A DNA stretch of 16,526 nucleotides from Bacteroidota bacterium (GTDB taxonomy: Bacteria > Bacteroidota > Bacteroidia > Chitinophagales > Chitinophagaceae). Below the pieces are notes generated by a model. The model was not told the origin of the DNA, ran no database searches, and worked only from the letters and a program-made list of their open reading frames with translations. Below, piece after piece: positions 4,482 through 13,149 of this stretch. Positions within the stretch are counted from its first letter, which is position 1. Every line of letters begins with the position of its first letter. The DNA lies in NCBI GenBank assembly GCA_023423285.1, contig JAFAFV010000031.1:1-16526 (forward strand), in the 5' to 3' direction. Both the position numbers and the translations under genes were made by a program.

Positions 4482-7181
4482 TTATTTTTCTATCAGGAAA
4501 CTGTATTTGCCCGAGCCAGTTTGCACTTTTGTAAAACCATCTTCAACTCCCAAAATTTTTATTGACTTTATAGCAGATAGTGGGTTACCGCTTTCTCTAA
4601 TCTTTGAAGTAACCGCACTTGGTAGCCAAATGGTCGCTTTCGTATTGACGGGAACCTGAACTTCCAGAGAAATATTTCTTTCATCCACTTTCCAACCGCT
4701 AGATGCAATGCCGTAATATGTTTTCAACGACGCGGACGTTTGTTTAAAATCACCGCCGATCTGAGGTTTAATTTTGATGTGTTTATAACCAGGCCCATCT
4801 TCGTAAGTATCAAGGCCTGCCATTTGTCGGTACATCCAATCACCGATAGCGCCGTAAGCATAGTGATTAAAAGAGTTCATGCCGGGGGTTTGAAAAGTGC
4901 CGTCAGGCTTTTGACCATCCCATCTTTCCCAAATGGTGGTGGCTCCTTGTTTTACCGGGTACAGCCATGACGGGTAGTCTTCGCGGACTAATAATTTGTA
5001 GGCGAGATCGTTGTATCCAAACCGTGTCAACACATGATTTAAGTAGGGGGTTCCTAAAAATCCTGTTGTTAAATGGCCGTAGCTGTTTACATTTTCAACC
5101 AGGCGTTCTACTGCTTGCTTTCTAAGGGTCTCGGGTAACATATCAAAATTCAGTGCCAGCACATAAGCGGTTTGTGTACCGGAAACCAGCTTGCCGCTTG
5201 ATGTGACATACTCTTTAATAAATGCTGCTTTGATTTTTTGTAATAAAGCGGAGTATTCCTCTGTGTCATTCTTTTTTTCTAAAACCTTTGCTGCATTAAT
5301 AAGCAATTGTGTGGAATGTGCATAAAAACACTGGGCTATGAGATTTTTATCGGTAACGGCTGAACGGCCATCATTATCATCAAAAGGGCGAAAAAACAGC
5401 CAGTCTCCAAAATGCCAACCCGTATTCCAGAGATCGTTTTTAGCAGTCCGCCTGATGCTTTCCACATAGGCTCTCATACTGTTGTATTGACGTTGCAATA
5501 TTTGCTTGTCGCCGTAAGCAAGGTACATGTTCCAGGGCACAATGGTAGCCGCGTCAGCCCAGCCTGCACTGTTCACATCGTGCTTACCTATTACCTGCGG
5601 AACTATATGTGGAACAGCCCCGTCTAACTGGTCTGCTTCCAGATCGCGCAGCCATTTTGAAAAAAAGCTGTGCACATTCATATTGAACGATGCCGTTCGT
5701 GAAAAAGCCTGTGCATCTCCAGTCCAGCCCAGGCGCTCGTCGCGCTGCGGACAATCCGTTGGCACATCCAGAAAATTTCCCTTTTGTCCCCATTCAATAT
5801 TATGCTGTAATTGATTAATGAGATTGTGAGAAGTGGTAAATGTACCAGTAGGCTCCATGTCTGAATACAAGGCTACTGCTTCAAAATTTGAAAGATCGAT
5901 TTCTCCCGGATAGTTTTCAATTTTTAGGTACCGAAATCCCTGCCAAGTAAAATGAGGATGAAATACCTCTTCTCCTTTTCCGTTTAAAACATAAATATTT
6001 TCCGCTCTGGCGGCCCTGAGGTTTTCAGTGTAAAAATTTCCTGCTTTGTCTAACACTTCGGCATGCCGTAACCTAACGGAATCTCCTTCCTTGCCTTTTA
6101 CTTTCATCACAACCCATCCCACAAGGTTCTGCCCGAAATCAATCACTTTTTCTCCTTTTGGGGTAGTAAATATTTTTAAAGGTTTAAAAGTTTCCTGCTT
6201 TTTCACTGGTTCATTCCATGTAGCTATGAGGTTATTCATTGGGTGATCAGCGATCTTCACGGCACTCCAATCACTATCATTATACCCTGCCAATAGCCAG
6301 CCGGTCTTTTCTTTACGCGCATCTATAATTTCACCATGATAAATTTCAGAATAAATGATCTCCCCGGTTGATGATTTCCAAGAACCATCAGAAAGAATAG
6401 TATTCCGCTTGCCATCAGCGTATTTAATTTCTAACTGAAATAAAAGCCCCAGTGTTTTACCATAAAAATTGTGCTGATTGCCCCATGCAATAAAACCTCT
6501 GTACCATCCATTGCCTAAAATGACGCCAATGGTATTTTTTCCCTGTTTTAAAAGTTCAGTAACATCATACACCTGGTATTGCAGCCGTGTACTGTAGGAT
6601 GTCCAGCCAGGCGTCAGCCACGCGTTGCCTACTCTTTTTCCGTTCAGCCATGCCTCGTACATCCCATGTGAGGTGATGAAAACTGTTGCCGATTTTACTT
6701 TTTGCGCAGCTGTAAATTCCTTTCTCATTAACGGGCAGGGGCGCCATTTTTCATCTTCGGAAAATCCGGGTTCTATCCAATTTGCTTTCCAGTCGGAAGG
6801 TTTCAAAATACCGGTGCGAAATATAGCCGCATCACTCCACGGTGATGCCTGGCCGCTATTGTCCCAAACCCTTACCTGCCAATTATATGTTTGGTTGCTT
6901 TGAAGCGAATTCCCCTTGTAGTGTACATACACTGATGAATCAGAATTGACCTTGCCACTATTCCAAACTGCAGCCCCGTTATTTTCTACTTTAATTTCAT
7001 AAGCGCTCTGCATTATATTTCGCGCATCGTTTATGATTTGCCAGCTGAAACGTGGATTTTTGGCATCTATTCCCAAAGGGTCTTTGAGATTTTCTGTTCT
7101 TAAATTTGATACTGTAGATTGTGAAATTGCAAATTGGTAAACACAAAGCAATAGGACTGCAATCAGGCTTTTTTTATACAT
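4482..7181 (-). CDS. Exported alpha-L-rhamnosidase, GH78
   Basis: An 899-aa protein with a signal peptide (hydrophobic residues 5-19, likely cleavage near AIS-QS). It has the full GH78 layout: an N-terminal Ig-like domain (about 25-125), a galactose-binding-like Bac_rhamnosid_N domain (about 155-320), a beta domain (about 335-440), the (alpha/alpha)6 catalytic barrel (about 445-790) and a C-terminal beta-sandwich. The catalytic signature DCPQRDERLGWTGDAQ starts at D476; E482 is the expected general acid. E752 in TTIWERWDG is the expected general base. It hydrolyses terminal alpha-L-rhamnose from plant polysaccharides or glycosides in the periplasm or outside the cell. Unusually for the phylum, no SusC/SusD pair or other carbohydrate enzymes of a utilisation locus lie beside it. 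It follows Obg by 168 bp on the same strand and probably has its own promoter, which I could not place with confidence. Confidence 0.96.
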   Translation of the reverse strand: MYKKSLIAVLLLCVYQFAISQSTVSNLRTENLKDPLGIDAKNPRFSWQIINDARNIMQSAYEIKVENNGAAVWNSGKVNSDSSVYVHYKGNSLQSNQTYNWQVRVWDNSGQASPWSDAAIFRTGILKPSDWKANWIEPGFSEDEKWRPCPLMRKEFTAAQKVKSATVFITSHGMYEAWLNGKRVGNAWLTPGWTSYSTRLQYQVYDVTELLKQGKNTIGVILGNGWYRGFIAWGNQHNFYGKTLGLLFQLEIKYADGKRNTILSDGSWKSSTGEIIYSEIYHGEIIDARKEKTGWLLAGYNDSDWSAVKIADHPMNNLIATWNEPVKKQETFKPLKIFTTPKGEKVIDFGQNLVGWVVMKVKGKEGDSVRLRHAEVLDKAGNFYTENLRAARAENIYVLNGKGEEVFHPHFTWQGFRYLKIENYPGEIDLSNFEAVALYSDMEPTGTFTTSHNLINQLQHNIEWGQKGNFLDVPTDCPQRDERLGWTGDAQAFSRTASFNMNVHSFFSKWLRDLEADQLDGAVPHIVPQVIGKHDVNSAGWADAATIVPWNMYLAYGDKQILQRQYNSMRAYVESIRRTAKNDLWNTGWHFGDWLFFRPFDDNDGRSAVTDKNLIAQCFYAHSTQLLINAAKVLEKKNDTEEYSALLQKIKAAFIKEYVTSSGKLVSGTQTAYVLALNFDMLPETLRKQAVERLVENVNSYGHLTTGFLGTPYLNHVLTRFGYNDLAYKLLVREDYPSWLYPVKQGATTIWERWDGQKPDGTFQTPGMNSFNHYAYGAIGDWMYRQMAGLDTYEDGPGYKHIKIKPQIGGDFKQTSASLKTYYGIASSGWKVDERNISLEVQVPVNTKATIWLPSAVTSKIRESGNPLSAIKSIKILGVEDGFTKVQTGSGKYSFLIEK

Positions 7182-7349
7182 GGCAAACCATTTGTTACTA
7201 TTGGCGAAGTTAACAAATTAGTACATTAAGATTTTTCAATCCTTTCAGTTAGTGTAAGATTTTGTGTATGCTGTCATTGCTAAAGCCAACAAACTATTAC
7301 TTAATGCTACGAACTTCCGAAGTGCGAGATAGATGTGTAACGTTTTGAC

Positions 7350-8354
7350 TTAGCTTCCCTCAATGTTAAGCGCTTCCCACAATTTATCTTTCAACTCTGA
7401 AAGGCCTTTTTGTGCGACAGATGAAATAAACAAGTGAGGAATATGTTCTGGCATTTCTTTGCTAATAGCAGTCTTCAGCTCATCATCAAGCATATCGCTT
7501 TTGCTGATAGCTATAAGCATGTACTTATTTAGCAGTTCAGGATTGTATTGTTCCAGTTCATTAAGCAATACTTCAAACTCTTTTCGGTGGTCATTACTGT
7601 CTGCAGGAATTAAAAACAGCAGCACGGGGTTTCGTTCTATATGGCGTAAAAACCTGTGACCAAGCCCGCGGCCTTCTGCAGCGCCTTCTATAATACCCGG
7701 CAAATCGGCAATGCAAAAACTTTTACCATCGCGGTACTCTACTATACCCAGGTTGGGCGTAATTGTGGTAAACGCATAATCGGCAATTTTAGGTTTGGCT
7801 GCTGTAATTACGGATAGCAGCGTAGATTTTCCAGCATTTGGAAACCCCACCAGCCCAACGTCTGCCAGTACTTTCAGTTCCAGCATTTTCCAGCCTTCCA
7901 GGCCAGGAAGGCCAGGTTGCGCATATTCAGGTGCCTGGTTGGTAGCTGTGGCAAAATTTGCATTGCCCAATCCGCCTTTGCCACCTGCCATCCAAATGAT
8001 CTGTTCGCCATCTTCTAAAATTTCAGCTTCCTTTTCACCTGTTTCTCCATCATAAGCAATAGTACCCAGCGGTACTTCTATAACTATGTCTTTACCGCTA
8101 CGGCCTGTTTTGTTATTGTGCCCACCGTTTTCGCCGTTTTCAGCCAGGATATTCTTGTAATAGCGCAGGTGCAGCAGTGTCCACAAGTTACGGTTGCCTT
8201 TTAAAATGATGTGCGCGCCACGGCCGCCATCGCCGCCATCAGGACCGCCTTTAGCAGTGAATTTATCGCGCAAAAAATGCTTGATGCCTGCACCGCCATG
8301 ACCACTGCGGCAAAAAATACGGATCTGGTCAACAAAATTGCTTTTATCTGACAT
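7350..8354 (-). CDS. obgE: Obg GTPase (ribosome assembly)
   Basis: This 334-aa protein has the glycine-rich Obg fold (residues 1-160, with [11 protein letters not shown] at 36-46) followed by a G domain. G1 is GFPNAGKST (170-178), G2 lies in TTITP (196-200), G3 is DLPG (217-220), G4 is SKSD (284-287) and G5 is around SSVAQKG (311-317). Obg proteins bind the large ribosomal subunit and act in its maturation and in stress control. The C-terminal OCT domain of longer homologues is absent; the protein stops after the G domain, which is common in this phylum. The G4 motif carries Ser in place of the usual Asn of NKxD. The gene lies 43 bp downstream of the IMPase-family gene on the same strand, so they may be co-transcribed. 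A TATCTTTG box 4 nt before the ATG would give Obg its own leaderless transcript. Confidence 0.96.
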   Translation of the reverse strand: MSDKSNFVDQIRIFCRSGHGGAGIKHFLRDKFTAKGGPDGGDGGRGAHIILKGNRNLWTLLHLRYYKNILAENGENGGHNNKTGRSGKDIVIEVPLGTIAYDGETGEKEAEILEDGEQIIWMAGGKGGLGNANFATATNQAPEYAQPGLPGLEGWKMLELKVLADVGLVGFPNAGKSTLLSVITAAKPKIADYAFTTITPNLGIVEYRDGKSFCIADLPGIIEGAAEGRGLGHRFLRHIERNPVLLFLIPADSNDHRKEFEVLLNELEQYNPELLNKYMLIAISKSDMLDDELKTAISKEMPEHIPHLFISSVAQKGLSELKDKLWEALNIEGS

Positions 8355-8358
8355 AAAA

Positions 8359-8366
8359 CAAAGATA
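8359..8366 (-). promoter_or_regulatory. Candidate -7 box directly before obgE
   Basis: TATCTTTG on the minus strand, exact TAnnTTTG, 4 nt upstream of the Obg start codon. It lies in the 43-bp gap after the IMPase-family gene and would allow separate, leaderless transcription. Confidence 0.4.
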
Positions 8367-8397
8367 AGAGGTTCGAGGCTGTAAGGTTGTATGTTAG

Positions 8398-9174
8398 CTA
8401 TGGTTCTGCACGGTTAATCACTTCAAGCATTTCATCATGTATCAATCCGTTGGTTGCAATAATGTGGTGCTGGTAAACAGAAAATTTGCTACCGGTAAAA
8501 TCTGTCACTTTGCCTCCAGCTTCTTCTACCATTAAATAACCGGCTGCACTGTCCCAGGGTTCTAATTTATGTTCGTAAAATCCATCAAACCTGCCAGCGG
8601 CTACCCAACAAAGATCAATAGCGGCAGAGCCCAGGCGCCGTACAGGCACGCCCTCCCTGATGAAGCGCTCAAAAACCTGTAACGGGCTGTTAGGAATATT
8701 TAGATACACATAAGGGAAACCCGTAACCAGGCAACTTCTCATTGCACTGGTTTCTTTACTTACCGTGATCGGCTGCCCGTTTAGTGTGGCACCTTTGCCT
8801 TTCTCAGCAAAAAACAGCTCGTTCATATGGGGGTTGTAAACCATGCCCATGATGATCTGCTCTTTGTATTCGATGGCTATAGAAATACAATTGATGGGAA
8901 TGCCATGGGCAAAATTGATCGTGCCGTCGATAGGGTCTACTATCCATTTATAAGCTGAGTCCTGGGGCAGTTCGCCGCTTTCTTCAGTTAAAATAAAATG
9001 ATCGGGATAATGGTTTTGTATTACCTGAATTATAGCTTTTTCAGATGCATGATCTGCTTCGGTTACAAGGTTATTTCTGCCTTCTTTATTGCTAATAGTA
9101 AAGGACTGGTTAAAGAAGCGCTTAACCTCGGCGGCGCCTGCCATAACGGCTTCGTGCAAAATGGTTTGTAGCAT
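8398..9174 (-). CDS. Inositol monophosphatase family protein (SuhB/CysQ-like)
   Basis: A 258-aa protein of the FIG superfamily of Mg2+-dependent, Li+-sensitive phosphatases. Metal-binding residues are present: E64 in LTEESGE (62-68), D80 and D83 in VDPIDGTINF (79-88), and D208 in EPWDSAAGY (205-213). The substrate cannot be read from the motifs; myo-inositol-1-phosphate, 3'-phosphoadenosine 5'-phosphate or other small phosphates are known for the family. It is cytoplasmic, with no signal peptide. The start chosen matches the usual family N-terminus. It is the first gene of a likely pair with obgE, and a TATCTTTG box lies 4 nt before its ATG. Confidence 0.94.
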   Translation of the reverse strand: MLQTILHEAVMAGAAEVKRFFNQSFTISNKEGRNNLVTEADHASEKAIIQVIQNHYPDHFILTEESGELPQDSAYKWIVDPIDGTINFAHGIPINCISIAIEYKEQIIMGMVYNPHMNELFFAEKGKGATLNGQPITVSKETSAMRSCLVTGFPYVYLNIPNSPLQVFERFIREGVPVRRLGSAAIDLCWVAAGRFDGFYEHKLEPWDSAAGYLMVEEAGGKVTDFTGSKFSVYQHHIIATNGLIHDEMLEVINRAEP

Positions 9175-9178
9175 TGGC

Positions 9179-9186
9179 CAAAGATA
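9179..9186 (-). promoter_or_regulatory. Candidate -7 box before the IMPase-family gene
   Basis: TATCTTTG on the minus strand, exact TAnnTTTG, 4 nt upstream of the ATG at 9174. The same box and spacing recur before obgE, implying a leaderless or nearly leaderless mRNA. Confidence 0.45.
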
Positions 9187-9221
9187 ATATTTAACTGGTA
9201 ACAGGTTGTTTGCTAAAGATC

Positions 9222-9263
9222 AAAAACAAAAAAGCCGAAAGTGACGGAAAATCACAATCGGCT
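9222..9263 (-). terminator. Intrinsic terminator after the PDZ protein gene
   Basis: On the minus strand AGCCGA pairs with TCGGCT (9258-9263 with 9233-9238), and inside it GTGA pairs with TCAC (9252-9255 with 9241-9244) around a 7-nt loop, with AA/AA-type mismatches between the two stems. The minus strand then runs into a T-rich tract (9232-9222). It ends transcription of the 9360-10346 gene before the IMPase-family gene. The remainder of the 9175-9359 gap shows nothing else clear. Confidence 0.8.
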
Positions 9264-9359
9264 CTTTAAACCCTAAATCACAAACTTAAAAACTAATAAA
9301 ACATTGCTGAGTTCTATATCCTATTTAACGTTGAATATGTTTTTTTGTTGTAAAAAAAT

Positions 9360-10346
9360 TTATAATTCAGCCGTTTTTATCTTTTTGCTGAGCTGTACAT
9401 CCAGATGTTGTGATTTGCCGTTACGATCCAATTTCATGCTTATATTATTGCCTGAAGCAGCTTGAGCCATGCTAAGGCGTATATCATCTGTACCACTGAT
9501 GGTTTTGCCATTTACTTCTTTAATAACATCACCAGCCTTGATGCCTGCTTTGGCAGCATCAGAACCAGTTTCTACTTCAATTACTTTTACGCCCAAACCG
9601 GTTTCCATATCTTGAACTTTTACGCCAAGTTTTGCTCGGTTGGCAGGAATGCTAAAAGCTCTGAACTGCCTGTTGCCAAGTTCGTTTTCAATGTCTCCCC
9701 GCCTCCCACGAAACTCGTCCAGGTTAAAGCCGGGCAAGGTTCGGAACTCAAATTCACGCAAAGCTGGTATTTCAGGCGCTTCCCATTTTTTTAAATCGGC
9801 TGAAACGGTTTGTGTTTTATTGTCGCGGATATAAGTAATAGTTACTTTATCACCGGGGTTTTTATCACTGATGGCATTTGAAAGCGCATCCGGCGTTTCA
9901 ATTTTCTTTTGATCAACTTGTGTAATCAGGTCACCTTCTTTAATGCCGGCAATTTCAGCAGCACTTCCTTTAGATACATTCATCACTTTTACACCTTCCT
10001 CTGTTTTAGATGTGACCACACCCAGCATTGCTTTGTTAGGCGCTATTGCGGCTTGTGGTCTGGTAAATGTTCTGAAGCGCCTTTCGCCGGGAAGGCCGTC
10101 ATCTACCCACACGTCAAGGTCTTTAATTTTACGGCGTGTTACGGTTATGTCAGCTTCTTTATCGCTTTTGTCAAGAGGCTTGCCATTTACTGTTACATGA
10201 TCGCCATCCACAACAATGTTTAGTTTTTCAGAAGCCTGTCCTTTTTTAGTGATCACTATTTGCTCAACTTCTTTGTTTTTTTCGGGAGCTTGCGCCCATA
10301 CAAATCCCGGAAGAAGTAGTGCGGCCAGTACATATTTTGCTTTCAT
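9360..10346 (-). CDS. Exported protein with two PDZ domains, no protease domain
   Basis: A 328-aa protein with a signal peptide (MKAKYVLAALLLPGFVWA-Q) that places it in the periplasm. Two PDZ domains follow: PDZ1 at about 106-187 (AMLGVVTSK ... GSAAEIAGIKEGDLITQVD ... VTITYIRD) and PDZ2 at about 237-320 (AKLGVKVQD ... GSDAAKAGIKAGDVIKEVNG). They are of the circularly permuted type found after the protease domain in DegP/HtrA. The His-Asp-Ser protease domain itself is absent; residues 22-105 carry only a short beta-rich segment, and a charged linker rich in Arg and Glu separates the PDZ domains. A role in binding C-termini of envelope proteins, as adaptor or chaperone, is inferred. It is divergent from the nuclease gene and has its own promoter and terminator. 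Confidence 0.93.
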   Translation of the reverse strand: MKAKYVLAALLLPGFVWAQAPEKNKEVEQIVITKKGQASEKLNIVVDGDHVTVNGKPLDKSDKEADITVTRRKIKDLDVWVDDGLPGERRFRTFTRPQAAIAPNKAMLGVVTSKTEEGVKVMNVSKGSAAEIAGIKEGDLITQVDQKKIETPDALSNAISDKNPGDKVTITYIRDNKTQTVSADLKKWEAPEIPALREFEFRTLPGFNLDEFRGRRGDIENELGNRQFRAFSIPANRAKLGVKVQDMETGLGVKVIEVETGSDAAKAGIKAGDVIKEVNGKTISGTDDIRLSMAQAASGNNISMKLDRNGKSQHLDVQLSKKIKTAEL

Positions 10347-10387
10347 AAAAAATGATTAAAAAATTAACTACGTTTTTTTTCGTACTT

Positions 10388-10395
10388 CAAAGATA
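10388..10395 (-). promoter_or_regulatory. -7 box of the PDZ protein gene
   Basis: TATCTTTG on the minus strand, exact TAnnTTTG, 41 nt before the ATG, leaving a leader of about 35 nt. The -33 position shows TTCG, not TTTG. Confidence 0.5.
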
Positions 10396-10475
10396 GCGGA
10401 TTTATCAAAATACGAAGTGTTTCGGAATTGTTAAATTCAAATTCTGAAACAATTTTTACGGATATAGTTTTGCCA

Positions 10476-10483
10476 TAACTTTG
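10476..10483 (+). promoter_or_regulatory. -7 box of the nuclease lipoprotein gene
   Basis: TAACTTTG, exact TAnnTTTG, ends 19 nt before the ATG at 10503. A T-rich stretch (10453-10457) lies at about the -33 position. The expected transcription start near 10489 supports the ATG at 10503 over the TTG at 10494. Confidence 0.5.
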
Positions 10484-10502
10484 ATTTTATAAATTGATTG
10501 CG

Positions 10503-11897
10503 ATGAAAAACCACCTGTATAACATTCTTGTCATTCCTATTATTTTTTTGCTGTTTTCCTGTTCAAAAATTCCCACACCCATTGCTGGTATTGAAAAACC
10601 AATTGTGGATACAATAATGCTTGTGGAAGATTTTGAATGGAGCGAGAAAGATGATTTTTCCAACGAGATGGTGCATTTAAGGTCAGGCCAGTGGATTTTT
10701 GCCAATGCGCTTTTAGGAACTTCGGCAGGAGATAAAAAGAATGTATTTCAAAGTACGCGTATTGCAGCCAACGGGTCTGTAAGCATGGCAAAACCGGTGT
10801 TGCTGGGTACGGAAACTAAAATAAAAGTATCGGTAGCTTTATTTGGTTCTGGCACAACGGGTAAATGGGTATTGATGGCGGCAAATAATGGAGGCGCCTT
10901 TGAAAAAGTGGGCGATACCATTACGACTACTTCGATAACATTAACTGAAATTTCAATAAGCTATAATAAATCCGGCTGGACGAGTTTTGCTATTCAGAAA
11001 GGATCAGGAGCCAATTTGAATTTTGATGATTTCTCAATCACTACCAAAACAACGCCTTACCCAGCAACGTATATAGCATCGCCAGTATATGTTTACAATT
11101 ACAGCACCCCGTCTACAACACCCGCTTCAGGGCTGGTGGGCAAAGACAGCTTGCAATACCCTGTAAGCGGAGATAACAGCAACCTGCTGTTAGGAAATCC
11201 CAGCAATGCTGTTCAGGATGCAGCGGCTGCACCCAATAATTATCTTTTAATAAACAGGTATTATACCAGCTCTTACAGCCGCGATCGTGCCACGCCCAAC
11301 TGGGTAAGCTGGCATTTGCAAAAAAGCAATTACGGCATCGTGAGTCGAACTGATAATTACCAGCCAAATACAGCGCTGCCTGCCGGGTGGTATCGCGTTA
11401 CGTACGCAAGCTATAACGCCAGCGGTTACAGTCGCGGCCATAACTGCCCAAGCGGAGACAGAACATCTTCGTCAGAAGCCAACTGGGCAGTGTTTTTAAT
11501 GTCGAACATGATACCCCAGGCATTTAATAATAACAACCTTACCTGGAACCAACTTGAAAATTATACGCGCACGCTTACAGATGCCGGAAACGAATGTTAT
11601 ATTATTATGGGTTCTTACGGAAGTAAGGGAACGATTGATAGCGGCCGAATAACCGTGCCGGCGAATATCTGGAAAGTGATTGTAGTGCTGCCTTCAGGGA
11701 ATAGTGATCTTTCGCGCATTAATGCAGACACAAGAGTGATTTGTGTAAACACGCCCAACGATGAAAACATTAATAGCGATTGGAAAAACTACCGTGTGAG
11801 CCTTAAAGCAATTGAAGATGCCACCGGCTACAGTTTATTATCAAATATTGACCCCGCTGTAAAAGCAGCCTTGTTAAATAAAGTAGACAACCAATAG
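10503..11897 (+). CDS. Lipoprotein DNA/RNA non-specific endonuclease (NUC1 family)
   Basis: A 464-aa protein starting at ATG 10503. The frame is open back to a TTG at 10494, but that gives no better signal sequence and lies almost on the transcription start. Residues 1-19 are a lipoprotein signal with lipobox LFSC and lipidated Cys20. Residues about 40-182 form a beta-sandwich-like segment of unclear role. The nuclease domain spans about 240-445. It has SRGHNCPSGDRT at 310-321, where H313 is the catalytic base of the DRGH motif and Ser replaces the usual Asp. It also has SNMIPQAFNNNNLTWNQLE at 334-352, with N344 as Mg2+ ligand and E352 matching the conserved Glu of Serratia nuclease. It should be membrane-anchored outside the cytoplasm and degrade DNA and RNA, for nutrient recovery or defence against free DNA. 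Confidence 0.93.
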   Translation: MKNHLYNILVIPIIFLLFSCSKIPTPIAGIEKPIVDTIMLVEDFEWSEKDDFSNEMVHLRSGQWIFANALLGTSAGDKKNVFQSTRIAANGSVSMAKPVLLGTETKIKVSVALFGSGTTGKWVLMAANNGGAFEKVGDTITTTSITLTEISISYNKSGWTSFAIQKGSGANLNFDDFSITTKTTPYPATYIASPVYVYNYSTPSTTPASGLVGKDSLQYPVSGDNSNLLLGNPSNAVQDAAAAPNNYLLINRYYTSSYSRDRATPNWVSWHLQKSNYGIVSRTDNYQPNTALPAGWYRVTYASYNASGYSRGHNCPSGDRTSSSEANWAVFLMSNMIPQAFNNNNLTWNQLENYTRTLTDAGNECYIIMGSYGSKGTIDSGRITVPANIWKVIVVLPSGNSDLSRINADTRVICVNTPNDENINSDWKNYRVSLKAIEDATGYSLLSNIDPAVKAALLNKVDNQ

Positions 11898-11968
11898 TAT
11901 AAGACAGTTCACAATATATTTATCAGATAAACCATTTTGCATTCGTACCTATCCACGGCTGAGCAAAT

Positions 11969-13087
11969 CTATATTTTTGGCCTTAGTTCCACATCAGCTA
12001 CAATCATATAGTGGTCAGAGTAATTGGTGGTAATTCTTTTAAACTGGTGTATTTTAAAACGCTTGTCAGCAAAAATGTAATCAATCCTAAGCGTGGGCGA
12101 AATGGAATTATAAGTTCTTCCTATGCCAAAACCTTTTTGTAAAAAAGCATCCTGCAAATCGCCCTTCACTGTGTTGTAAATATAAGAGTTGGGTACATCA
12201 TTCAGGTCGCCGCAAAGAATAGCAGGGTAAGGGCTGTTGTTTGTAATATTACTTACCATATCTGCCTGCAAGCCTCTGTGTTCAATAGCTGTGGCCAGTT
12301 TTGAAAAAATATGTGTAGTGTTACCAAAAATACCTTTACCGCCTTTTAGTTCTTTTATTTTAGCTATATCTTCTTGTTTGAACTGGTTTGATTGCAAATG
12401 GGTGGTGTATACGCGTATTTGTTCATCACCCCTTCTAATGTCCACAAAAACCAGCGCCTCGGGTAACGTAGGCCGCGGGTAGCGCACCAGCCCTGTATCG
12501 GCAATTGGGTAGCGGCTAAAGATTACACTGCCGTTAAAAAGCCGGTCTCCGTCCCAGTCGTGCGAAAAATAATAATGCGGGTAACCCAGCCCGCGGCTGA
12601 CTGCCACTATATTGTTATACCAGTCAGGGTTGATGGAAGAACTAAATTCCTGCAGGCAAAGTATATCTGCATTTACTTGCCGTATTTGCTGAAGCATTTT
12701 ATACCTTGTCTGGCTACCCTTGTTGTTGTTTTTGATCATTTCAATAAAACGGGCCACATTCCACGATGCAATGCGGATATGGGTTTCTTTTTTAGGCTCT
12801 TCAAAACCTGCCCTAAAATTAAATGCAAAAAAATTTGTGATTTGTCCGCCGCCCAGCAAAATGGCAACCGCAGAGATCAATGCCCACTTGCGGTTGATAA
12901 AAATCCACCAGATTAAAAATGCTAACAGTACTAACAGCAAAAAAGGGAAGGTCAGGCCAATGAGGGAAAATAATGGTCGGTTTTGAGGATTGATTAATGG
13001 GTTGATGCAGGCAAGCAAAAACAACAATACAACGATCGTATTGATGATCATAAGTACCTTGTTGCTAATTTTACTGAACAAACCCAT
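11969..13087 (-). CDS. Membrane-anchored endonuclease/exonuclease/phosphatase (EEP) family protein
   Basis: A 372-aa protein with three hydrophobic segments at its N-terminus (about 11-27, 39-62, 68-86), followed by an EEP fold. Active-site residues of the fold are present: N110 in IASWNV, E147 in LCLQEF, H230 in YTTHLQS, D294 and N296 in GDLNDVP, D336 in RIDYIF, and D358/H359 in YSDHY. EEP members cleave phosphodiester or phosphoester bonds in DNA, RNA, phospholipids or inositol phosphates; the motifs do not settle which. The catalytic domain probably faces the periplasm. The gene converges on the nuclease lipoprotein gene with 71 bp between stops and no clear terminator. A TATTTTCG sequence (one mismatch to TAnnTTTG) lies 5 nt before the ATG. 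Confidence 0.93.
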   Translation of the reverse strand: MGLFSKISNKVLMIINTIVVLLFLLACINPLINPQNRPLFSLIGLTFPFLLLVLLAFLIWWIFINRKWALISAVAILLGGGQITNFFAFNFRAGFEEPKKETHIRIASWNVARFIEMIKNNNKGSQTRYKMLQQIRQVNADILCLQEFSSSINPDWYNNIVAVSRGLGYPHYYFSHDWDGDRLFNGSVIFSRYPIADTGLVRYPRPTLPEALVFVDIRRGDEQIRVYTTHLQSNQFKQEDIAKIKELKGGKGIFGNTTHIFSKLATAIEHRGLQADMVSNITNNSPYPAILCGDLNDVPNSYIYNTVKGDLQDAFLQKGFGIGRTYNSISPTLRIDYIFADKRFKIHQFKRITTNYSDHYMIVADVELRPKI

Positions 13088-13092
13088 AGCCC

Positions 13093-13100
13093 CGAAAATA
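13093..13100 (-). promoter_or_regulatory. Possible -7 box before the EEP gene
   Basis: TATTTTCG on the minus strand matches TAnnTTTG at all but one fixed position and ends 5 nt before the ATG, the same geometry as at four other minus-strand genes here. Weak alone. Confidence 0.25.
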
Positions 13101-13149
13101 CCTAAGTATTCTCATTTTGATTACCTTTAATGTAGTAAAAACTATTTTT

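Noticed and set aside
5527..5814. Plus-strand frames of 70-95 codons inside the rhamnosidase gene
   Set aside because: Shadows of the GH78 coding strand; low-complexity translations without homology features.
10494..10502. TTG at 10494 as start of the nuclease gene
   Set aside because: The -7 box ending at 10483 puts the transcript start near 10489, and ATG 10503 begins a standard lipoprotein signal.
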